Positions 1 to 7,804 of a stretch of DNA of 64,000 bases are shown here, in pieces. This DNA comes from an uncultured Bacteroidota bacterium. GTDB taxonomy: Bacteria; Bacteroidota; Bacteroidia; NS11-12g; UBA9320. A program made the translations under genes and the position numbers. The stretch lies in contig CAJWLP010000003.1 in NCBI GenBank assembly GCA_913043145.1, positions 1-64,000 of the forward strand. The letters run 5' to 3'. The stretch's first letter is position 1. Every line of letters begins with the position of its first letter. Under the pieces are notes generated by a model, which was not told the DNA's origin, ran no database searches, and was given only the letters and a program-made list of their open reading frames with translations.

Positions 1-131
1 CGTTAAACGGAACTACATTTTTACATGCTTTTTCACTTAAAAATGGGGCTAATATCTTGAGAGTTCACGATGTAAAAGAAGCCGTGGAGTGTACTGAATT
101 ATATAAATTGATATGTGAAAATCTTCTATAG
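1..131 (+). CDS. folP: Dihydropteroate synthase, C-terminal fragment
   Basis: The window opens inside a reading frame (codons in phase from base 3) that ends at a TAG at 129-131. The visible 42 residues contain GANILRVHDVKEAVE, the very conserved C-terminal segment of dihydropteroate synthase (RVHDV is part of the pterin/phosphate-binding barrel end). The enzyme joins para-aminobenzoate to the pterin diphosphate in folate synthesis in the cytoplasm. The start lies outside the window, so length and operon context cannot be judged. The identification rests on this motif alone but it is distinctive. Confidence 0.85.
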   Translation, partial: LNGTTFLHAFSLKNGANILRVHDVKEAVECTELYKLICENLL

Positions 132-155
132 ACATTAGTGAAAAAATAAAATTTT

Positions 156-202
156 GTTAACCTATTGATAATATTACTTAACCAACGTTGCAGTATAAAA
201 TT
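156..202 (+). promoter_or_regulatory. Shared upstream element, copy 1 (candidate operator plus promoter)
   Basis: This stretch aligns without gaps to 1635-1681, upstream of the next gene, with 32 of 47 positions identical. Conserved blocks are GTTAAC, then GATAA starting 11 bp later, then TTGCAGT and a TAnAATT-like -7 region ending 16 bp before the ATG at 219. Direct repeats with an 11-bp period are typical of response-regulator sites such as PHO boxes. That comparison is inference. The conservation itself is seen directly. Confidence 0.55.
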
Positions 203-218
203 AACAACAAATAACAAA

Positions 219-1511
219 ATGAAAAGCAAAACATTATTATTTTCAATCATCCTTTTATCTTTATTCTTTACTGCATGTGACTCTGATGATGATATTATCA
301 CTGAACCAACTGTTAATGCTAATTCAGTAGATCATTCTGGGTTTATTTCTGAAGATGAAACATGGTCTTCAGACAAGTTTCATATTTTAAAAGATAGGGT
401 TGTAGTTAAAAGTGGAGTAACATTAACAATTCAACCTGGTACAATCGTTAAAGGCGAAGCTGGAACAGGTGCAAATGCTTCATCTCTAGTTATAGCAAGA
501 GGAGCAAAAATTATCGCTGCAGGAACTGCAGAAAATCCAATTATCTTTACATCTATTGCTGATGAGATCGCTTTAGGAGAGAAATTTGGATCAAATTTGG
601 ATCCTGCTACTGCAACTGGTTTCTGGGGTGGTCTTATCGTATTGGGTAATGCACCAACTTCTCCAAAAACAGGAGCCACAGAGCAGATTGAAGGAATCCC
701 TGCTGATGTTGTTGAAGGTAACTACGGTGGTCCTGATGCTGCAGATAATTCAGGTATAATTACTTACATCTCTATCCGTCACGGAGGTACTTTAATCGGT
801 GAAGGTAATGAAATCAACGGTCTTACATTGGGTGGAGTTGGTACAGGTACTACTATCCACCACGTAGAGGTAGTGGCTAATGTTGATGATGGTATCGAAT
901 GCTTTGGAGGAACAGTCAACATAGATCATGCATTGGTAATGTATCAAGGAGATGACGCTTACGATATTGATCAGGCTTATGCTGGTACTATTGATAACTT
1001 CATTTACATAGGTGGAGAAAGCTCTGACCATGGTTTAGAGATTGACGGACCAGAAGGTTCTGAAAATTCGGAAGCTTCTTTCACATTAAAGAATGGTTCA
1101 TTGATGGGTAACGCTGTTCAAGGTGAGTTTACTGATTTTAGATCAAAAGCTCGAGGAACTGTTGAAGGTCTTTATTTCTTTGGATTCAATCAAAATGCTG
1201 ATGTTGAATTGGATGAGCCAGTTGTATCTTCTAACTTTTCTTCAGGAGCTCTTAACATTGCTAACAATTCTTTCAACTCTACTGCATGGACATTAGACGA
1301 AGATGGCGAGCCAGATGGAAATACAACTACTTGGTCTTCTGTAGAAGATATTTTCGCTGACAAAGCTGAAGGTGCTGATGCTGCTGCTTCAGATGCTAAG
1401 TTTGTTTCTTCGGGTAATAAATTAGTAACTGCTAAAGATGGTGGTGCTGATAAATCTGAATTTGTTGGATGGACACTTGCAGATGCAGAAGGATTATTAT
1501 CTGATTTTTAA
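219..1511 (+). CDS. Secreted lipoprotein, predicted beta-helix-like, paired with TonB receptor
   Basis: This 430-residue protein has a lipoprotein signal peptide with the lipobox FTAC and lipidated Cys at residue 20, followed by an acidic DSDDD stretch. The body is rich in Gly, Asp and Asn, with repeated short strands (VVVKSGVTLTIQPGTIVKG, then GGLIVLGNAP, TLGGVGTGTTIHHVEVV) as seen in right-handed parallel beta-helix proteins. Relatives occur widely in Bacteroidota next to TonB receptors and are sometimes labelled multidrug transporter, which the sequence does not support because it has no membrane segments. No T9SS sorting domain is visible at the C-terminus. The ATG at 219 is preferred because it begins the signal peptide; an upstream in-frame codon at 165 would put extra polar residues before it. 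A terminator follows, yet the next gene carries the same upstream element, so the two are probably co-regulated. The substrate is unknown. Confidence 0.75.
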   Translation: MKSKTLLFSIILLSLFFTACDSDDDIITEPTVNANSVDHSGFISEDETWSSDKFHILKDRVVVKSGVTLTIQPGTIVKGEAGTGANASSLVIARGAKIIAAGTAENPIIFTSIADEIALGEKFGSNLDPATATGFWGGLIVLGNAPTSPKTGATEQIEGIPADVVEGNYGGPDAADNSGIITYISIRHGGTLIGEGNEINGLTLGGVGTGTTIHHVEVVANVDDGIECFGGTVNIDHALVMYQGDDAYDIDQAYAGTIDNFIYIGGESSDHGLEIDGPEGSENSEASFTLKNGSLMGNAVQGEFTDFRSKARGTVEGLYFFGFNQNADVELDEPVVSSNFSSGALNIANNSFNSTAWTLDEDGEPDGNTTTWSSVEDIFADKAEGADAAASDAKFVSSGNKLVTAKDGGADKSEFVGWTLADAEGLLSDF

Positions 1512-1547
1512 CTAAGTAACAATTAATAAATCTATTCATTTTTCAAA

Positions 1548-1577
1548 AGCATCGCAGGAATTGCGGTGCTTTTTTTG
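1548..1577 (+). terminator. Rho-independent terminator after the lipoprotein gene
   Basis: AGCATCGC (1548-1555) pairs with GCGGTGCT (1563-1570), with one G-U pair and a 7-base loop, and runs directly into a T tract to 1576. It lies 36 bp after the stop codon and separates the lipoprotein gene from the TonB receptor gene, so the receptor needs its own promoter. Confidence 0.85.
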
Positions 1578-1634
1578 TAATATTAATTCTGAAGAGATTT
1601 AACAAATTATACACAAGAAATTCTATAATAATTA

Positions 1635-1681
1635 GTTAACATTTAGATAACCTTCCCATTTGAACATTGCAGTGTAGAATT
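1635..1681 (+). promoter_or_regulatory. Shared upstream element, copy 2 (candidate operator plus promoter)
   Basis: This is the second copy of the element at 156-202. It reads GTTAAC, 5 bases, GATAAC, 14 bases, then ATTGCAGTGTAGAATT, ending 11 bp before the ATG at 1693. GTTAAC and GATAAC form an 11-bp-period direct repeat. TAGAATTT is close to the Bacteroidota -7 element TAnnTTTG. A repeat centred near -35 above a weak core promoter fits an activator site. Confidence 0.55.
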
Positions 1682-1692
1682 TATACAAACAA

Positions 1693-4533
1693 ATGAAAAA
1701 ATCAATCACTTTTATATTCATTTTGCTATCTTTTTATGTGAAGGCACAAATGACTCTAAAAGTACAGAGAGCTGAAGTTACGGGCAAGATTCTAGATATT
1801 TCAAATGGTGAACCACTTGTGAGTGCCACGATTACATCACCTACATCAAATGGCGGAGGATATTCTGATACAGAAGGGAATTTTACCGCAAGTTTCCTAG
1901 TAGGGTCTCATGACATTCAAATCAAATTAATGGGTTATGATACCAAAATCATATCTAATGTTAATCTTGTCGAGGGAGAAGTTGTTGATTTAGGAATTAT
2001 CAAAATAGGTATTCAAGCCCAAGATGCTGTAAAAGGCGGTGTAACTATTCGTGTCAAAAAAGCAACAAACTCCGAAAATGCACTGATTGTTGCTCAGAAA
2101 AAATCTGTCAATTTAATGGATGGGGTCTCTGCACAAGCTTTCAAAAAAGCTGGAGATGGAGACGCAGCCAGTGCAGCTAGTAGGGTTACTGGCGTTAGTG
2201 TTGATGGAGGTAAATATCTTTTTATTAGAGGATTAGGCGATCGATACACTAAAACTGTCCTAAACGGTATGGAAATTCCTGGACTAGATCCGGATAAGAA
2301 TACTGTGCAAATGGATATTTTCCCAACAAATCTTATTGACAATATAGTAATCCTAAAAAGCTTTACTCCAAATTTGGCAGGAGATTTTACTGGTGGTTGG
2401 GTAGATATTCAAACCAAAGACTTTCAGTCTAAAGAAGCTATGAGTATTTCACTAAGTCTTGGTTTTAATCCAGCGATGAATTTGAATTCAAATTATTTGA
2501 GCTATGAATCCACCAACGCGGATTTATTAGCATTTGGAAAATCATCTAGAAGCCTTCCCTTTTCTGAACCTAAAGTTATACCAAAGTCTGAGTATACACA
2601 ATCAGGAGGAGGTGCTCAACGAGCGGAGAGGAATGCGAATGCCTTCAATAAAAATATGGACGTGATGTCTCAAACAAGTATGTTAAACACCTCTTTTTCG
2701 TTGGACTACGGTAATCAGTATAACAAAAAAAATAAGACCTATGGGTTTAATGTAGCAACAGGTTATAGTAATAATTTTAATTATTACGATAATGTGATTT
2801 TTCAAACGTATTTGAGAAATGAAGATAAATTAGTGAATGAGCTAACCCTAGCTGAAAAGAACAATGGTAGTGTAGGTGAAAATGAAGTATTGTGGAGCAC
2901 ACTCGCTAATGGTTCAATTAAATCAGGTAAGCATAGTTTCAGTACTTCTATTTTTCACACAAGAAATGGGGTAAAAAAATCATCTAAACTATTATATGAG
3001 AATGTTGCTAATCCTTTTGGTGATGCTGGAGCTACGTTAGACAGAACAATCTTATACTACAATCAGCGAACACTTACTAATTTGTTCTTTAAGCATGAGT
3101 TTAAGAAAGATTCAGCTTGGAAATTTATAACTAAACTATCTCCATCAATTTCTACTAATTATGAGCCCGATATGAAGATAACAGCCCTCTCTGTTGGCGA
3201 GGATGGTTATAAATTTAATGTGGGTGCCGGCTCAGAAATTAAAAGACTTTATCGTAATCTAAGTGAGAAGAATATCAATAGTAAGTTTGATGCAGAACGA
3301 AAAATTTTCTTAGGAAATAGCAAAGTTTCTAAGTTGAAATTTGGAATAGCTCACAATTATAAGCATCGTGATTTTGGGGTTTTACAATATGTATTCCAGC
3401 CGATTGGTAGCTTTAATTTGAATGGTGATCCTAATCAGATATTTGACGAATACCTTTACAAAGCTGAATCAGATCGAGGATATGCAGTTTTTGGAGAACC
3501 CATCAAGTCAAATGAGTTTATTTCTTCAATGAATGTCATGGGTGCTTATGCAATGAATGAGCTCCCCATAGGTTCAAGATCAACTGCAATTTACGGGTTA
3601 AGAGTTGAAAAAGCTGATTTGTTTTACACGGGAGAAAATACAAATAATGAGGTTTACTCCAATGAAAATGTACTAAACGAATTTAATGTTTTACCTTCTG
3701 CAAGTTTTGTTTTCAGAGCAACATCAGATGTTAACATAAGATTGGCTGCATCACAAACGATTGCAAGACCGTCCTTTAAGGAAAAATCATTGGCTCAAAT
3801 TTATGATCCAATTTCTGGAAGAACATTTATTGGTAATCTAGATTTGGAACAGACTGAAATAACCAATCTTGATATACGTTTTGAGAAATTCATGAAAAGA
3901 GGAGAATTAATTTCTGTGAGTGGATTCTACAAACATTTTAATAATCCAATTGAGATCGTTGTCTATAAACCGGAGACGCCAACCAACTTTACTCCTAGAA
4001 ATGCAGTGAGTGCGGACATATACGGTGCAGAGTTAGAAATCAGAAAGTCGCTTTCTTTCTTGTCGGATAAACTCTCATTAGTTAGTAATTTTTCTTACAT
4101 ACTATCACAAGTAGAAATGACCCCTAATGAGAGAATTGGAAAAATGAATGAATTACGAGAAGGACAAACTCTTGCTGACAAGAGAGAGATGCAGGGTCAA
4201 GCTCCCTATATCATTAATGTAGGGATGAATTATGATAACAGAGAATCTGGTTTTATTGCCAACCTATCCTATAATGTTCAAGGGCCTAAATTATCGATTG
4301 TAGGAATTGGACGTTTGCCAGATGTTTATACGGAGTCTTTTCATAGTTTAAATTTCAAGTCATCCTACTCGCTTGGAAAAGAAAAAAGATCACAATTATC
4401 TTTTGCTGTAACAAATATCCTAAACGATATTCCAGTTCAAGTATATCGTGGATATAATGCTGAAGATCAAATTTTTACTCAGCGTCAAGCTCAAAGAACT
4501 TTTAAGATTGGGTATAGTCTGAAGATTAAATAA
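1693..4533 (+). CDS. TonB-dependent outer-membrane receptor
   Basis: This 946-residue protein has a Sec signal peptide ending at KAQ (about residue 19), a carboxypeptidase-regulatory-like beta-sandwich domain at about 25-110 (VTGKILDISNGEPLVSATI), a plug domain at about 130-245 (SRVTGVSVDGGKYLFIRGLGDRY) and a long beta-barrel to the end. This is the SusC-like architecture of TonB-energised importers in Bacteroidota. It follows the lipoprotein at 219 and shares its upstream element, so the pair probably acts as one surface import or binding unit. The lipoprotein is not a SusD homologue, so a glycan role cannot be assumed. The substrate is not recognisable from sequence. Confidence 0.9.
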   Translation: MKKSITFIFILLSFYVKAQMTLKVQRAEVTGKILDISNGEPLVSATITSPTSNGGGYSDTEGNFTASFLVGSHDIQIKLMGYDTKIISNVNLVEGEVVDLGIIKIGIQAQDAVKGGVTIRVKKATNSENALIVAQKKSVNLMDGVSAQAFKKAGDGDAASAASRVTGVSVDGGKYLFIRGLGDRYTKTVLNGMEIPGLDPDKNTVQMDIFPTNLIDNIVILKSFTPNLAGDFTGGWVDIQTKDFQSKEAMSISLSLGFNPAMNLNSNYLSYESTNADLLAFGKSSRSLPFSEPKVIPKSEYTQSGGGAQRAERNANAFNKNMDVMSQTSMLNTSFSLDYGNQYNKKNKTYGFNVATGYSNNFNYYDNVIFQTYLRNEDKLVNELTLAEKNNGSVGENEVLWSTLANGSIKSGKHSFSTSIFHTRNGVKKSSKLLYENVANPFGDAGATLDRTILYYNQRTLTNLFFKHEFKKDSAWKFITKLSPSISTNYEPDMKITALSVGEDGYKFNVGAGSEIKRLYRNLSEKNINSKFDAERKIFLGNSKVSKLKFGIAHNYKHRDFGVLQYVFQPIGSFNLNGDPNQIFDEYLYKAESDRGYAVFGEPIKSNEFISSMNVMGAYAMNELPIGSRSTAIYGLRVEKADLFYTGENTNNEVYSNENVLNEFNVLPSASFVFRATSDVNIRLAASQTIARPSFKEKSLAQIYDPISGRTFIGNLDLEQTEITNLDIRFEKFMKRGELISVSGFYKHFNNPIEIVVYKPETPTNFTPRNAVSADIYGAELEIRKSLSFLSDKLSLVSNFSYILSQVEMTPNERIGKMNELREGQTLADKREMQGQAPYIINVGMNYDNRESGFIANLSYNVQGPKLSIVGIGRLPDVYTESFHSLNFKSSYSLGKEKRSQLSFAVTNILNDIPVQVYRGYNAEDQIFTQRQAQRTFKIGYSLKIK

Positions 4534-4550
4534 TTAATCGGTCCTCATTT

Positions 4551-6314
4551 TTACATTCTTTCGGGCACTTGTATTCCAAGTAAACCAAATCCATGTTTGA
4601 TCGTTTCGCCAACTGTTTTCGAGAGCGATATTCTGAAACTTCTTGTATTGCTATCCAGCTCTCCAAGTATAGTTAATTCATGGTAAAACTTATTAAATGT
4701 TTTAGCAAGATCATAAATAGCATTCGCGACTTCTGAGGGATTATAATTATTTGCAGCTGATGTTATTACCTCAGGATATGCATTGAGTTGTTTTATTAAT
4801 TCTTTTTCTATCGAATGAAATGTAATAGGAAGACTAAAATTTACCTTATCAGCTGCTCTTAATAGCGATGCTATTCTTGTATAGGTATACTGTATGAACG
4901 GTGCTGTATTGCCTTGAAAATCAATAGATTCTTTAGGATCATACATCATTCTTTTTTTAGCATCTACTTTAAGTAAATAATATTTGAGTGCACCTAAACC
5001 TAATACTTCATATAATTCATCAAGTTCTTTTGAACTCATTCCATCGGTTTTTCCCAGTTCCTCTGTTTGTTTTTTTGCAGTTGCTACAACTTTATCCATT
5101 AATTCATCTGCATCAACTACAGTTCCTTCACGGCTTTTCATCTTACCCTCTGGGAGATCTACCATGCCATAACTTAAATGGTATAAGCCATCAGCATATG
5201 ATTTTCCTAATCTTTTGAGAATGAGTTGGAGTACTTTGAAATGGTAATCTTGTTCATTTCCAACAACATAGACAAACTTATCCATTTTAAATTCTTGGTA
5301 TTTTAAGTCTGCAGTACCTATATCTTGAGTAATATATACAGAGGTGCCGTCAGAACGTTGAACAATCTTTTCATCCAGTCCCTCTGGTGTGAGGTCTATC
5401 CAAATACTACCATCTTCTTTTTTAAAAAATATACCAGAATCTAAGCCTTCTTGGACAATTTCTTTTCCTAGGAGATAGGTGTTGGACTCATAGTATATTT
5501 TATCAAAGTTAACCCCGAGTCGATTGTAGGTACTCTCAAAACCTTCATATACCCAATTATTCAATTTTGTCCATAGTGTAAATACTTCCTGATCTCCATT
5601 TTCCCACTTTTGGAGCATATTTCGAGTTTCCATCATGAGCGATGATTTTTCTTTAGCCTCATCTTTATCAACTCCTTTTGAGATTAAATCTTTTACTTCT
5701 TTTTGATAATATTGATCAAACATTACATAGTACTTACCAATCAAATGATCACCTTTTAGACCAGCAGATTGTGGAGTTTCGTTATTTCCCCATTTCTCAT
5801 AAGCGACCATGCTCTTGCATATATGGATGCCTCGATCGTTAACCAAATTATTTTTAACAACGTCGTAGCCTACTGCATCAAAAATCTGACAAATGGAAAA
5901 ACCCAATACATTGTTTCTAATATGGCCGAGGTGAAGAGGTTTATTGGTATTGGGAGATGAATATTCTACAACAATTTTTTTATTTACGCCAATTTCAGGA
6001 ATTTGAATGCCATGATCAATTCTACTTTGTAAAACATTTAGCCAGTAATCATCACTGAATTCAATATTCAAAAATCCTTTAACAACATTGAAAGATTTAA
6101 TTGCTTTCATTTTATTGAAGATATAATCTCCTATTTCTTTTGCAGTATCTTCAGGTCTCTTTTTACTGTGTTTAAGGTAGGGAAACACAACAAACGTTAG
6201 GTCTCCATCAAATTTTGAATTGGTCTGTTCAAAACTAATATTAGTGTCACTTAACCCATAGAGTTGAGTGATTGCTTCTTGTGTTTTTTCAACCAGTGTC
6301 GTCAATATATTCAT
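4551..6314 (-). CDS. argS: Arginine--tRNA ligase
   Basis: This class I aminoacyl-tRNA synthetase charges tRNA-Arg. The HIGH signature appears as HLGH at residues 128-131 after SSPNTNKP, and a KMSKS-like motif is present as EGKMKSREGT. The C-terminus has the DALR anticodon-binding pattern and ends GIQVPERM, typical of ArgS. The 587-residue length is normal. The ATG at 6314 is preferred over a TTG one codon upstream; its A overlaps the TGA of the upstream SDR gene (TGATG), so the two are probably translationally coupled. The gene converges on the TonB receptor gene with 17 bp between stop codons. Confidence 0.97.
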   Translation of the reverse strand: MNILTTLVEKTQEAITQLYGLSDTNISFEQTNSKFDGDLTFVVFPYLKHSKKRPEDTAKEIGDYIFNKMKAIKSFNVVKGFLNIEFSDDYWLNVLQSRIDHGIQIPEIGVNKKIVVEYSSPNTNKPLHLGHIRNNVLGFSICQIFDAVGYDVVKNNLVNDRGIHICKSMVAYEKWGNNETPQSAGLKGDHLIGKYYVMFDQYYQKEVKDLISKGVDKDEAKEKSSLMMETRNMLQKWENGDQEVFTLWTKLNNWVYEGFESTYNRLGVNFDKIYYESNTYLLGKEIVQEGLDSGIFFKKEDGSIWIDLTPEGLDEKIVQRSDGTSVYITQDIGTADLKYQEFKMDKFVYVVGNEQDYHFKVLQLILKRLGKSYADGLYHLSYGMVDLPEGKMKSREGTVVDADELMDKVVATAKKQTEELGKTDGMSSKELDELYEVLGLGALKYYLLKVDAKKRMMYDPKESIDFQGNTAPFIQYTYTRIASLLRAADKVNFSLPITFHSIEKELIKQLNAYPEVITSAANNYNPSEVANAIYDLAKTFNKFYHELTILGELDSNTRSFRISLSKTVGETIKHGFGLLGIQVPERM

Positions 6315-7132
6315 CAATTTTTGATAGGTGAATTGGGTTCTTTAGCAATTGCTTTATGGATTCTTTTTTCTAGAAATTTTGGAAAAAATTTATTAACCCA
6401 ATAAATGATTTTACCTTGTTTGTTAGTGAGCATAAAGTCTTTACGGTCTCTTATCGCTTGCAATAAATCCAAGGCAACGTCTGAAGCATTATCCATTTCA
6501 GATTCATTTCCTGGACTATCTTTTTGCTTAGATCCGTCAAAAGTTAGTGCATTGTAACGTATTTCACTTGCAGTAAATCCTGGACAAGCTATCAGTGTGT
6601 GTAACCCTCTGTTCATATATTCCATTCGGATACTTTCAAAGAGCCCATTAATGGCAAATTTAGAGGATGCATAGCCTGTTCTTCCGGGTAGCCCTTTGAA
6701 ACCTGTAACCGAGGAAACTGCTACCAAACTTCCTTTACTTTTTAATAGTGATGATATAGCTGCTCTTGAACAATACACCGTACCCCAAAAATTTACTTTC
6801 ATTATTTCTTCCAGTACACTTGTTTCAACTTCATCAAATGCTGCTCGCATAGATATACCTGCATTATTAATGAGTACGTCAATACTTCCAAGTTTTTCTT
6901 TAGTTATTCGAATTAAATTCTCGCATTCCTGCTGCTTGGTTACATCAGTTTGAATACAAAAAATGTTTGATGAAGGTGTTGTTATTGTAGATTTTAATTC
7001 TTGAAGCTTTTCTATTCGTCTTGCAGCCAATACAAGATTAGCCCCACATTTGGATGCTTCAATAGTTAATGCTTTACCAATACCAGAGGAAGCTCCAGTA
7101 ATTATAATATTTTTACCTTTTAGCGAATCCAT
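6314..7132 (-). CDS. Short-chain dehydrogenase/reductase
   Basis: This 272-residue classical SDR has the cofactor motif TGASSGIG at 12-19, the NNAG strand motif and the catalytic YASSK about residue 155, preceded by an SSVTG serine. The RR/R pattern after the second strand (AARRIEKL) suggests NADP(H). SDRs of this size reduce or oxidise ketones and alcohols; the substrate cannot be read from sequence. The C-terminal basic segment (FPKFLEKRIHKAIAKE) resembles that of membrane-lipid-acting DHRS7-like SDRs, which is only a hint. It sits between a thioredoxin-like gene 6 bp upstream and argS. Confidence 0.85.
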   Translation of the reverse strand: MDSLKGKNIIITGASSGIGKALTIEASKCGANLVLAARRIEKLQELKSTITTPSSNIFCIQTDVTKQQECENLIRITKEKLGSIDVLINNAGISMRAAFDEVETSVLEEIMKVNFWGTVYCSRAAISSLLKSKGSLVAVSSVTGFKGLPGRTGYASSKFAINGLFESIRMEYMNRGLHTLIACPGFTASEIRYNALTFDGSKQKDSPGNESEMDNASDVALDLLQAIRDRKDFMLTNKQGKIIYWVNKFFPKFLEKRIHKAIAKEPNSPIKN

Positions 7133-7138
7133 ATAAAA

Positions 7139-7666
7139 TTACTTTTTCCATTTTACACTGCATCCTACAGCAGATATTTCTGCATAATCTGGCTCCATGC
7201 CATCCAGTGTATATTCGATAGCATCCTCCAAGAAAACTCGTGTAACCATACTTTCATTTTCCCAATTATCATCAATAGCTCCTTTGTAAACTAATTTCCG
7301 TTTACTGTTGTAAACAAAAACTTCTGGTGTTCTTGTTGCCTTTAATTTTTTAGTGACTTTTTGAGTTTCGTCATGAAGATAAGGAAAAGGGAGTCTAAGT
7401 TGCTTGTGAAGGTCTTTCATCGCACTAAACGAGTCTGCGGGATATGCTTCGGCATCGTTAGCATTGACTGCTAGAATCCCTAGATTATCCTCCTCGAATT
7501 TATTATAAAGTTTGATTAACCGACTCCAATATGCACGGGCATATGGACAGTGATTACAAGTCACAACAATTACTAGAGCTGTTCTGTCAGCAAACGTAAA
7601 GTTGTTGTAGGTTCTGTTATTGGTTCCTTTTAGACTAAATTTAAAGAGATTTGATCCTATTTCCAT
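7139..7666 (-). CDS. Thioredoxin-fold redoxin (AhpC/TSA-like)
   Basis: This 175-residue protein has a redoxin fold with the motif CNHCPYAR near residue 38, a CxxC at the N-terminus of the first active-site helix. The family is found widely in bacteria as thioredoxin family protein and is thought to reduce peroxides or disulfides. No signal peptide is visible, so it is probably cytoplasmic. A TAnnTTTG element lies only 5 bases before its ATG, and it heads the run of minus-strand genes into the SDR and argS. Confidence 0.8.
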   Translation of the reverse strand: MEIGSNLFKFSLKGTNNRTYNNFTFADRTALVIVVTCNHCPYARAYWSRLIKLYNKFEEDNLGILAVNANDAEAYPADSFSAMKDLHKQLRLPFPYLHDETQKVTKKLKATRTPEVFVYNSKRKLVYKGAIDDNWENESMVTRVFLEDAIEYTLDGMEPDYAEISAVGCSVKWKK

Positions 7667-7671
7667 GGTGG

Positions 7672-7679
7672 CAAATTTA
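7672..7679 (-). promoter_or_regulatory. -7 promoter element TAAATTTG, redoxin gene
   Basis: An exact TAnnTTTG match on the minus strand lies 5 bases before the ATG at 7666, so the transcript would be leaderless or nearly so. No clear TTG -33 element is visible at the usual distance. The rest of the 138-bp gap to clpC (7667-7804) shows no gene and no strong hairpin. Confidence 0.55.
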
Positions 7680-7804
7680 ATGGAATAGGAGTTATTTAAC
7701 CTAGTTTTTTGGTTAAAGGCTATTGGTTATACTTTATAATAAATTCAATTAAAATATGTCAGTAGCAGAATGAAGCAAAGAAAAAATAATGCAACGAAAG
7801 AGAC

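Noticed and set aside
4984-5218. Plus-strand short frames inside argS
   Set aside because: They are overlapping complement frames of a clear synthetase gene with low-complexity translation.
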